Shown one piece after another: positions 50,301 through 62,300 of a DNA stretch of 64,000 bases. Under the pieces are notes generated by a model. It was not told the DNA's origin. It made no database searches and worked only from the letters and a program-made list of their open reading frames with translations. Each line of letters opens with the position of its first letter. Position 1 is the first letter of the stretch. The translations under genes were made by a program, and so were the position numbers. Origin of the DNA: Effrenium voratum (taxonomy: Eukaryota > Sar > Dinophyceae > Suessiales > Symbiodiniaceae); the NCBI GenBank assembly GCA_963377175.1, contig CAUJNA010000193.1, positions 1-64,000 of the forward strand, given 5' to 3'.

Positions 50301-53300
50301 CTTCACTGAGATGCTCCAGCAACATTCAACCTGGAACCCTCAAAAGGTGCTTTGAGACTCTAGTGTGTCGAAAAGGGGGGGGAACCCGTCCAAATCCCTA
50401 AGAGGTATCAACAAAGACGGGCCCAAAGAACCGGAGCAAAGCCGAGTTTTCTCGGCTCACCGCACGCCCAGGGTGGCGCCTGGTGTGCGGCGGACGAGCG
50501 GCTGCTGCAGCTGAACGAGCTATTCCAAGAGGTGTTGCTGGACTGCCACACCGGGGATCACAAGGCCCCGAAGCAGAATGGGGAGAGGGCCGGTAGCAGG
50601 GGAGGGGAGGGGAGGGAAGGGAGGGGAGGGGGGCCTTGACAATGGTCCCGTGGGGCCGGTGTTATCCGTGCCGCGAGCCCTTTGCAGCGTCAAAGTCGGC
50701 GGGCTGCTGCGATTGGATCCGTTAACAGGCAAGGCCAGACCACAAGTGCAGGGGTGTCTTATGAACACAGCCCCTCCCCAAAGGGTTTGTTTTCCAGCCC
50801 GCTTCGCTTATGGGTCCGGTTTTCGGTGAGTTGCGGGGGGGAAGTGTCGGGAGCCCTGCGCTCGTCTCAGAGGGGTTTTCGCCATGGCCCCCGGCAGGCG
50901 CGGCACCACTTCCTGCGCTCGGCCGCCCGGCCAAAGGTCTTGGCCTGTGCGGAACCTTCCAGGTTCTTTCTTCTGCGTGGGATTGGGATTTTTTTGCGGG
51001 TCGAGCCCTTCTTGGAAGATTCGTTTTTTTGAGTCTGGAACTGGAGCAGGGATCGCAGTGCTGCAGGTCAATCTCAGGTTCCTTTCGCTAGGCCTTGAGG
51101 GATGTGGAGATTTCAACCAGTTGCAGACCAATCCTGTCAGGATATTACGCGCTGCACAATCAAATAAGCCATTGTAGTTGTCAACCAGAGCCAATGCAGT
51201 ATGACCTGCTGCTCAGATGCACTAGCAACGATGTCCAATCTAAGGCACATATTTCCTAGATTCCTAGAACGGGATTGACTGGTGCAGCAAGGCGGGTCTC
51301 CGGGCGAAGAAGTCAGCCACCCCCTGGCATGGCAGATTGCAAAGGGCAACACATTTTGCTGCTCCGAATATTCACGTCTTTCTGTTTTCCTCGATTGTTA
51401 TGCATTCGGATGATGGGACCTGCGTCCTGCTTTGCTCCTGGACTTTCGCCGCTGGAGCTTGGCTGAGGCAAGTTCGAGGCTGCCCTTTGTTGTCTATCCC
51501 CTGCATGGGTTGGCATGTTTGCCAACCACTCGTTTGCTCATGTCTGCCGAATAGGATCATCTGATTTAGATATTATTGTGTCATCCATTTTACCCATATG
51601 AGCAACTGTCTCTATTTTTCAAAGGCTACAGTAAGGCCGAGCGGACACATTTTTTGGGTCACATGTTAAACACATGCTGCGCTGGAGAACGAGGTCCATG
51701 AGTCCAAACGTGCGCAGGCTTGGAGAAGTTGGGAACACCCTACCATTCAGCCTTGTAGCAAATAACTGCCGTAGCTCACACAATCACATGCCGCTCACGT
51801 TTTCTTTCCGGAGACAAAAAAACAATCCTTCGCCATTTCCGTCGAATCTGCGCGGGGCTTCCCAGGCTCAGGAGTACCACGACCGCTTCCTTCGGCTCAT
51901 GGGAAACGACCAGCAGCTCCGGTCCGCGGACGCTCGGAGCGACCGCGCCGAGCTTGTCCACGGAGCATGTTGATCCAAAGCACCGTGTCTGCTTGCTGGT
52001 TTTTGGTTGGTTTTGGTTGGCTCAAGGCGACAAGCAGTCAGAAAAAAATGGCCTGTTTTTTTGTATCACGGAAAGGGGGGTGTCTTTTTTTCGGATATCT
52101 TTTACACGTTTTGGAGTCCCTCACCAGAGGTGAGGAGGAGGGCCAACATCCAATGGCTCAACCACTGGGGTGGGCTTTTTGAAGCATAAACCCTACATGT
52201 GTGTATATATATATATATATGTACATGCATATGCATGATACGCTTGTATAGATAGGTACTGGGTATAAAGGGTATGTCTGGGGTGTTGGGTTTGGAAAGC
52301 TTGTGTCCTTTCCTCCGTCGGCTGAAGAATTGCGACTCCTTTTGCAACGGAAACCGACAATGGCTTTGTGTTACAAGCAGCAGCCTGTTGCAAGCAGGCA
52401 GGTGGGAGTTGAACCAAACACACGCAAGGCACTGATTCCAGTTTCGGCCAAGTGTCGCGGGAGGGCCCATCAGTGGACAGCGCCGTCCTTGTGAAGGTTG
52501 CCAACCAGGCTTTCTGTTGTGCGGCTCTGTCGAAGGCCAGATTGCAGACAACATGTTTCACACGTTTCATCCCTAGCAACTCGCATGCTTCATACTTGAC
52601 AGGGCCAATTCAGGGACCTGCAAACCAGGCACCTGTATTACTCCCATACCTGGCGGCCTAAGGAACTAGGTGCCAACAAAAACGTCGGGAGTGGGAGTAT
52701 GGGAGTGCCATGAAGGGGTTCCTGTTTTGAGGGTTGAAGTTGCCTGAGAAGCAACGCCCGAGCATTCTGCTTTGTTTTCAGCCCACAGTCTTGGAACCCA
52801 AATCACTGGACATGGTCCCTACCCCAACCCCTCCCATTTTTGGCGGCCGTTGAAATCCCTCGTGTTCTTTTGTCCATTTTCCGTGGTTTGGTGACAGACC
52901 TCCGAGGACTTCTTCATGTGTGGCGAGCCGGTCCTGTTCTGCCGGCTGCTGAGCTACTTTGGACAGCCGGTCATCGGCTACATCTCTACGCCCATCTCTG
53001 TGTATGCTGCAGCCTCGGCCAGCCGCGAATGCTTGAGGCAAAAACATCAAAGCGATACAACCATTTGTTTATGTATATGTGTATATACATGAATACATAC
53101 ATATGCAAATATTCACAAAGGCCTCCATATACATTGTGCACTTTTTGTATATACACATAAGCAGGCGCGCACACACGCCCACCATTGCAGCAATGTACGT
53201 GCTTCAGGAAAACAAAACCACACAGACACATTGAGGCTACTCAGATAGAGAGTTTTTGAGCGCTTGCAGCACGTGTGCAAGTTTAAACATTGCATTCTGA

Positions 53301-56300
53301 AGATTGGTTTTCAGTTGCTTCAGCTTTTCCCTTTACGTGCAGCAGCCTCAGCCAACTCACTCCCTTTGCACTTGTGAATCTTGCACTAACGCCACGAGCA
53401 TCCATTGCACACTGAGGCCATTGAATGAACAGTCAGCCGCGCCATTTTGTGAGTGGTGACAACTGTAATTTGTACTTCGGGTGGTGGGCGTCCTCAGAAG
53501 GCATTTTTGCAGAAATCACCTGAGGTCAGAAGCGAAGATCGTGCGGAATGGTACCAGCAGTTCTACGATGCTTTGGCTGCAACGGAGGCAACCTTCCTTG
53601 GATGAGCCTTAGATATCACTTGCCGGATCGAATGTAGTTGTCCAATTGCACACTACAGGCTCTGACAGAATGGAAGCTCATGAAGGTTTGTTTGGTGTTT
53701 AGCATCACCTGAAATTCACCGCGCATCTTCCCTAGTGTGCCAGCTAAGCCAGCTAGTTTCACCCAAGGTGAAGTGGAGAGAGAAACCGTTTCTGTCTTCG
53801 CGCCAACTGCTTAGAAGCAGCCACGTCCAAGAAGAACATTTTGAGTGGCGGAACTTGTGGGTTAAACACCGTGCTGCTGCTTCAATCTTCGGAAGGTTGC
53901 AAGGGACTTTGGTCTCCAAATATTTTCCAACCGGGGGGAAACCTTGTCTTCATAACGCCCTCGTCTTGAACTCTTCTTGCAAGTTGGCCTGCAGCCAGTA
54001 TCCCAAATCAGAAAGACCCCCGCGGACCTTTCTCACGTGCTGGGTTTGCTGTCATGAATTTCTATCCTGTTCAGCGGTGCCCTGTCCCTGAATCCTTTTG
54101 TGGGTTGTCTTGCCCGCCGTACCAGCCAAAAACCGTGCCAGCTTTTTTAGTAGTAGTGAACCCGACAATTGTTCCTTCAGTTGTTCAATTGTAGTTTTGC
54201 GTGGTAGTCACTGTGGTTTCCGACTAGAAGCGCTGATGGCCGCTTGACACCGCATCCCAGGAGATGGCGCTGGACGATCGGCACATCTTCGCAGCCACCA
54301 CGCCAATCTTCGCTGAGTGGGTGGCGTGCCCTGGATGGAGCGGGACAGGTTGAAGGCCATGAAGCACTCCATTCTATTTCAGGGTGTCTAGCAGAAGCTG
54401 GCTGTCGCAGAACCTTTGTCACGAGGCCGGCATTGACCCCAAGGCAAATGAATGCACCGGGTCGTTGGTTAGATGGCGCTGCCTTTTCTTTGAAGTGTGC
54501 TAGGTACGCCACCGGCATCGACCTCCCAGTGATCCGGCCGATTTGCAGCTACACGGAGGCAGGGGTTCACCGGCATGCGTGAGGATGGGCTCCAGGATCC
54601 TGAGATTGCTCCAGGAAGACCCTGGTGAGGAACTCGCCATAGTTGATGCTCATGTCGCCCATGTCGCTACTTGTGAGCCCAAACGCACATTCTAGACCTG
54701 CGCACCCGCTGGACAGACCATCTGCAGCCCAAAATGATGTTCACTCCCTGTACTCTGACAACCAAACACGGCATCCCCCAGGGATTAGTTCGTGGCCAGG
54801 CACAACTGCAAAAAGCAGCAGGCCTCAATGTTTTGGAACATGCAGACAAATTGGCACGGCAGGCGAACTAGGAACAACAACCGCTGACGGCTGCAAAAAA
54901 GGGTCGTCTGAAAGCAGTTTTTACAGCTTTTCCATTGAACCCCCTGGGATTTCAAATCCGAAGTCCTGGTAACCACTATCCATTCTGAGTGTAGCCCAAA
55001 ATGGGGATGGGCACAAAGCGCTGGAAGGGTAGTCGACTAGGTTTCTTTGTTTTTGACAAGAAGGAGACAAATCGGGTGGGGCGGCAACGCAACCTTGTTG
55101 ATGTGTTTTCTGGCCAGTCTACACAGTCCTGTGAGAGCCCTGTTCACAAGTTTATGGCTACTCCTGGGTTGGGGGACGTTTGTTCGAAGTGAGCGGCAAT
55201 TGGTCTGGAAGCCAACGATTTGCCGAACGCACGGAATTTCTAAAGCTTTACGATGTCCATGTGAAGACGATCGTGTGCCGCCTCCCCAGTTGGGGGGAAG
55301 GCAATGGTGGCCCAAATGGGCGATCTCCCTGTGCTTGGCGGCCAATGTGAGGATGATTTTTCGATGATGGTTTTTGCAGAGGATGATTGCAGGATGATTC
55401 TTGGATAGGTTTGAGAATAGCCAAATCGATGATTTTTTGAAAAAATAAATATTTCAAGTTTTCCATGGCTGGCTAGACAAATCATAAGCTTGGCCCTGGA
55501 ATCAACCAACAAAGGCACGGTGACCTGGCTTCAGGTGAGCTACTGGCCTCGGCGCCAAAGGGAGCTGCTGCTTCTCCGCAGCGTGAGCCTTTTCTGGGAC
55601 ACGGACCGAAAGGGGTCCAAAGGAATTCCGGTGCAACACGTGGGGTCGCAAGGCTCGGCACGTGTCATAGACGGCTCCAAAGCTTGGGGGGCGAAGTTGG
55701 ATCCGAAAATTGTTGACCTCCGCCCAAAAAAGATGCGGCCGATGTAGTGCCTTTGCATGTCTACTGTGAGCCTTCACAGATTGCTTGGCATTTGGAGCGG
55801 CCTGGTCTTGCAAAGCTCTCGGAGGGTCACTGAAATCCAACTTGGACATGATATGTCGACAACGCCTTGCTTGCCATGTCCCCAGCTGTTGCTTGCCTCT
55901 ACCTGCTTGACCGTGAGAGTGGCAGGAGTGTGTGCTCAACTACTTTGCGAAAGCTGTCGCAGGCGCCGGGCTTCGCGTCGGCTGGAGTCTAATCATGGCC
56001 ACGAGGTTGGAAGGGTTCCGGGGCAGCTGTGAAAGGGTTCTCCGATCCCAGTTGACCAACAAGAATCCGGTAGCAGCTACAGCCAAGGCGCCTTCGAAAA
56101 GAGGGCTGGTGCCGTTCGCAGGTGATGAGGAGCCGTACACCTTCAAAGAGTCCACTGGTCTTACTGAGGAGGAGCGACCAGGGTACTGCAGGTGAACTGG
56201 TTTGTGTTCTTGAGTCAACTGGGGGTCAGAAAGCGGGGACTCCTAAACTAGCAAGGGTTACCTTTCAGTTTGCCGGTAAACACATCCAAGCGGGGTCCTC

Positions 56301-59300
56301 AACTGGGTCCTCATGTTTGTCCAACCGCCAAGTTGTCGGGAATACCCACTATGATCAGCGAATGGCTGGAACCATTCGGTTGCAGAATGATAGCTCTTGC
56401 TTGCTTGTTGGACCTTGAGCGGTAGTTTGCTGAATTTGTTCTCCAAGAAGGAGCGCCATCCCTTTCCTGCATGTTGAAATTGTGCTTTGAGCGCCGTGAA
56501 CGATGTTGGCACTCCGCGAGCAAGAGGGCGTTCAGCAGTCGGACATTTTCCAGGTCCGCCCAGGCTGTACTGATTCAGGAAGGACGGCGTCAATGAGGAG
56601 CTGTTCTCAAAGTGCGTCCGCTGCAAGAAGTGCTTTTGCAGTCGCGTGTCAACCTTGAGGGGTATCGATTCGCGCCATCCCTCGACTTGTGGCCGGATTT
56701 GGCTGCGTCAACCGCAAGCGTAGATTGCATCTCCCAATTGCGGGTGACGACTAGCATCCTTTCACTGGACACTTGTCGGCTTGGTGCCAGCCGTGCTGGC
56801 AAAGCGCAGCTTTGCCTCCATCTGACGTGGATGCGCCAAAAGCGTTGTGTTGCTCTCACTTGTCTGCCTGCCACTTGTGAATCGATGCGTCGGGATCGAA
56901 CGAATCACGCCACGGGGAACTTGGCCGTGTGGTGTCGGTTCTGGTGCTGGCAACGCCCAAACCATTCGCTTGGTGGACCTGATAGAGGTCATGCCTCAAA
57001 ATCAGAGTGCAGGCAAATGCAATCAGCGAAATTGAAGGAAGATTTGGGCGGTATCGTGTTTGCGCGTTTTCCAACCACATGTGCCTACATTTGGGTCCCT
57101 AAGGTGAACGTCAGGTTTGGAACCGCGACATTAGCTTGAGTCAAGGAGTCTAAGTACATGTATTGTGTATGTCGAAAACACAGTCCAACAAAAATGAGAG
57201 AATCACTCTATCACTAATAGCCAAAGGCCAGGTGTTGGCAGGTTTCAACAACTGTGAAACGTGTGGCATCATCAGAATACTGTTTGAACGCGTAACAAAA
57301 GTCGTCTCTACAACGTCCTATTTAGGGATCTTCGAAACCAGTGAACAGCAGAGAGGCCAACAACTCAGTTTGTCATTCAAGCCCTGACCACTTTTTGTGC
57401 CTTTGAGGAAGCACCCAGTCTCATTCGCTCGGAAGAAGCCTGCCCTTGACCTGACCTGACCTTGAGAGAGGAGCGCAAGGGCTACGGCGCCTTTGCCGAG
57501 TTCCTCGGGGCGGGGGCCCCAAGGGCCAAGCGGGGATGGGCGCTCGACCAGCTCGGGAGAGATGCCATGGACAGGGGGCAACATGTTCTGCGGTGATGAA
57601 GGCATTCGTTGAGTTCTGCGGTACTGATGAAGGAAAAAAGTTGAGAAGTCGTTGTACCCTGGTAGGCGTGTTTGGCAGTGGCAGTGGCATGGGGTTGACT
57701 GAGTGTCTTCCCTCACAGCCAATCCCGTCCACGTATTGATTTGCAACATTGCCATGTTGGAGGACAAAAGCCAAGGCGAAGCTACCCCTGCAACTTTCTT
57801 ATGCCCATTTTGGGTCCACCGTCAGTAAACAGCCTTGGGTGCCTGCGCTTAAGAGTGATCATCAGCCTTTGGATGTGAATATCAAGAACTCTTGAAAGAG
57901 TTCCTAGTTTTGAACAGGGCCATGTTGCAACTGGCTGGCCTTGGGGCATTTTTTTACCGCACACCAACAAGCAAACTAGCAAATTGCAGATTTCCAAGCA
58001 CCGGCCAGTTCACGGAATCATGACACCTCAAGTTTTGGGAATGCTGACTATAGCCCTGGACGCCTTCGTTAGGCGGTGATCTACCCCTACTCTCCCAGCC
58101 AGTTCTGGTTCTACGAGCCGCTTGGCTCAGCCAATCCACAAGTAGGTTGTCGATAAACGAGACCTTGGGTCAAAGTTTCTGTTGCAAGGGAATCCCCTGA
58201 ACAGAAAAATCACCCACTTTTGGCCGACCGTTGCAATACCGTTGCACATTGTCCAAATAAGTGTTTGGTGATGTCACACAACACCACTAGCAAAGCCACA
58301 TGATATTTCCGTGTTGCAGGGACCGCCCTCCTCAGCAGGAATGAGCAAAACTGTGTTGAGGGAGCGGGAGGCGGGAGGTTGCCGCGAAGACAGTGGCGCA
58401 ACCTGATACCATGATGAGGATTCCTTCTTGGGCATCCATTTCAAGGATTTATACGGATCTACATTTGCGTGAAGGCTTCCGGCGGAAAGGGACTTGCAGG
58501 CAGCATTTCTTTCAACAATAATTCCAGTACGAGGAGCCCTTCGAGTATGCTCCGTGTTGCCCTGAGATGACACAAGTCAATCCAACGCTGCAAAAATATC
58601 CCTGTGTGTGAGTGTATTTTGCGTCCATTTGAAGGAGCAAACCCCTGCCACCTCCCAAGACCATGTCATATTATCTTTCCGGGGCATCTTTATGGCCAGC
58701 AGTGCAGCAGGGCTGGGCCAGCCGATTGGAATGCATGGATCGACGTTCTTCGAGGATCGGCCCATTTTGGGCGTCCCTTTGAATCCACGCACCGAGTGCA
58801 CGCCCTGGCCTGGTGAGCCCCAGGCTCTGAATGCCCGAGGCTCTACTCCATGGCGGTGCCCATCTTTATGCCCTCCAGGGAGACGATGCCCCTCTACGTG
58901 AGCCAGGCGCGGTTGAGGTAAGAAGCACCTGGCAGGATCTGAGAAGCTGCACCAGGAAAGCAGCAGCCAGCCACAAATGAATATGATATTTGAACAGGGG
59001 TAAAGAAGATTCGAATCTCCATACAAGGCTTTTTGGGTATGTGAAACAGTTAGTTGCTTCAGCTGCCAGCGAGCCTCGGAGAGATTTTTTCACATATGAA
59101 GGCTTTTTGGGTTCCACGTGAAGAACGGTTTGGCTTCTGCAAGCGAATCTGGATTCGAGAAGTTCCTCCAGTCTCCGCGAGGACTACTCGGTGTGCCCGG
59201 ACTTCGAGGGGCATCGGGTGGGCCACGCGCCCCAGCGGGTGCATCCCCACTCGCCCTTCGATACGGACGACTGGGCCGCCATGACGCGCCCAGACTTGAG

Positions 59301-62300
59301 AAGAGGAACATGCGGATTGGGCTGGGTGGGGTGGGTGGGGTTGGGTGGGGTTAGGTGGGTGGGGTGGGTGTGGTGCGTTGGGTGGGCTGAGGCGCGGGGA
59401 GGTGGCAGTGGTAGAGTGGCCAGGGGTTATTCGACTGATGAACTGGATCTGGGGGCATGGCTTTGCGTCTCTCAGCCAGTTTGGTTTGTACTTGTTTCGT
59501 TGGCCCGTTTTTTGTCGACCGTTCCTGTTGCTAGTGGCTAGAGCTGCTTGAGGTCGGGAGAGAGTATCTCCAGCATCCAAGCATTTGATGGATTCGGGAT
59601 GGCAAGAAAGCAAGCACGACAAAGGTCTGATTGATACAGCTGAAGAGGTAGACATCGGTGTGGAGCACAATTATCCCCAGTATATACTGGCACGTTTGGA
59701 GATGGAGGGGTTGCTGCTTGCAGCAAGCAATTGTGATAATCGAATCACGATTCTAATGATGACAACATACTTTAGCTAGCCAACATCCGCTTCCTTACGC
59801 TGGTTGTAGCTTCAGGGAATACAGGAATGAGGAGAGCTGTAAACAGAAGGTTATAAACCACAGGTTTGGCCCTAGGACCAGTTGGGATTCATCGAGCCCA
59901 CAGCGTAGATTCTTCTGTCTAGACTTACATGCTTTTTCAACATGGTGTCAGCTGGTCATGTGCTTGATTTTGCAGCGAGGTTTGGAGAGGATGGGTTTCT
60001 CAGGTATTGGACGTCCTTCACTGACTACTTGACTATGCCGCATGTTATCCACTTTGAGTCGGTGCCGAACTTGATCACGCCGGGGGCTCAGGTCAGAGCA
60101 GCGCCCAGAGCAGTTTGAAGGCCCGCGCTGACCCAAGTAAGGTCACTAACCACCTAGACTCAGAATGCGAGGGTTTGGCTGGCTTAAAGAGCAACATCAT
60201 ATCTTCCACAAACATGCACACACACACAAACTTGGCAGCATTTAGACCAGTGGCACATTCCCGCATTTTCACGTTTGGAGTTCTGAAGTCGGATTGCCTA
60301 GAGACATCAGGCAACCAACCGCCAATTTCAGGCTGAGACAGCTGCCACCCTGAACCATTCTTGGGCTGTGGCTTTCGGCCCCAACAAAAATATTGCAATT
60401 GGTGGTCATGGACCTCTGTCCGCTCACAGAAAGACATGACGTGCATTGGACACAACAGTCCTTCAACTGGCTCGAGCTGCTGGCAAGCTACTGGCACCGC
60501 CATGGAGGGCGCGGCTAGCCTGTGGGACTACTTCAAATCGGTTGCGGACGCCAGCCACGGGTACATCCACCTGGAGGATGGTGCGGCCATCGCCACGTTG
60601 GCGGCGTTCCTGGAGCTGGACGCGGACTTCTTGACCGAGCAGCTGGAGACTGTGGACCAGGACCACAACAAGTACATCACCTTTCCCGAGTTCGCCTTGT
60701 GGGCGGATCGCCACACTCTGAGCGTTCGCATGGGCGTGGGCCATATTCCGGAGAAGAAGCTGTGGCGGGTCGGCATGCCGGGGCACTGGACCACCATTCC
60801 TCCCCCTCCTCCCGAGGTGGAGCCGCAGATCGTGGGCGCGCGCGGGACCATGCAGCTCGACCAGCAGCAGGTGCAGCAGGCGCATCGCCTGCTGGACCTG
60901 GCGAAGAAACGGCGCTTCGAGCTGCTCCTCGGGGAAGTGGAGGCCTGTGACCCGGCGGTTCTGAACCTTCGCCCGGAGCCGCGGGAGTTCGGGCTCGTCC
61001 ACCACGCCGCCTACTGGGGCCAGGTGCCAGTCCTGGAGAGGCTGTTGCGCGCCAGGGCAGACGTGCTGCAGCTGACAAGGAGCAACCAAACGGCTCTGGA
61101 CGTGGCACAGAAGAAGAACCGGGAAGAGGCTGTGGCCTTCTTGCGCGACAGGATCCGGCCGGACGCGGCCGCCGAGCAGATGGCGCTCCGCAAGGCCCAC
61201 GAGGCCCTGGATTTGGCCAAGGAGGGCCGCTGGCCGGAGCTGTACGAGATGCTTCAGGCGGATGCCCGGCTGGCGACGCTGCGCCCGCCGGAGCGCAACT
61301 ACGGGCTGCTGCACCACGCCGCCTTCCGCGGGGACTTGGAGGCGCTGCAGCGGCTCGCGGCCCTCAAGGCGGAGCTGGGCTCGCCGAGCAAAGGCGGGCA
61401 GAGCGCGCTGCGTGTGGCGCTGGACCAGGGGCATTGGCACGCGGCTCAATATCTGGAGGCGGCCATGCCCGTGCTCCACCTGCAGGATGAGTTCGTATCG
61501 TTTCCGAGCCCTGAGCTCGTGGCGGTGGACGACCCTCAGCTGCTGGGCACCTTCAAGTTGCTGCTCCAGGGCACGCACAAGCCCAGCGAAAACTGGACAC
61601 GGGACCGAGCCATGGCCACAGATGGCGTGACCTATTACAAGAAGACCCCTGTACCGGACGGGTACGAGTTTCAAGGTGCCATGCGCAACGAGAATGCGGC
61701 CCTGTGGCGCATGTATCATATCTGCCGGGAAGTGCTGAAAGAGCAGTGCCAGGCGCCTGAGACAAACCCCAGCTTCAAGCCATGGGACGCCTGGACATCT
61801 CGCAACAAGAGCTGCAGTTTCTCGGGCGAGCTGGCTTTGGAGAGGCTCTGCAACGAGTGGCTCCTCTTCCACGCGGGGGTTCCCGAGGCCCTGGCAGGCA
61901 TCTGCAAGACGGGTTTCAAGATGGCTAAAGTTGCGAAGGGAGCTGACAGCGAAGGCGGCGGCCTATATGGTGAAGGCGCCTATTTCACGGACTCCATCAC
62001 CAAGGCGGACGAGTATGCCCGAAGGAAGGTGGCATCTGGAGACTTCGCCGGCTGTAGATCCGTTGCGCTTTGCCGCGTGCTGGGTGGGTGTCACTACTAC
62101 ACAGCCAACGACGTGGCGCAAGAGGAGAAGGCGCAGATGATGATGAGAGTCTTTCAAGGCATCCATCACAGCGTCATTGGCGACAGGCTGAAGCTCAAGA
62201 AAACCTACCGAGAGTACGTGATCTATGCTGCAGCGCAGGCATACCCCGAGTACATCCTATTCTACAAGCGGAAATTTAAAGATCCGGCTAAAGAAATTTA

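Larger units (their letters stand above)
54559..58839. other. Introns between exons 30 and 35
   Basis: Apart from exons 31-34 I find no repeat or mobile element. The introns are about 0.5-1.3 kb and of mixed composition. Confidence 0.4.

Noticed and set aside
60468..60476. TGGCTCGAG 26 nt upstream of the PARP ATG as a spliced-leader relic
   Set aside because: Only the last nine bases resemble the leader and one differs; the rest does not align, so retroposition via a leader relic is not shown.
60361..60501. Upstream in-frame start that would lengthen the PARP protein by 47 residues
   Set aside because: The added residues (Cys/Trp/Ser-rich) have no protein-like pattern; the ATG at 60502 begins the conserved-looking region.
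60463..61872. 469-codon minus-strand open frame
   Set aside because: Antisense shadow of the PARP gene; composition biased to His/Arg/Leu, no domain.
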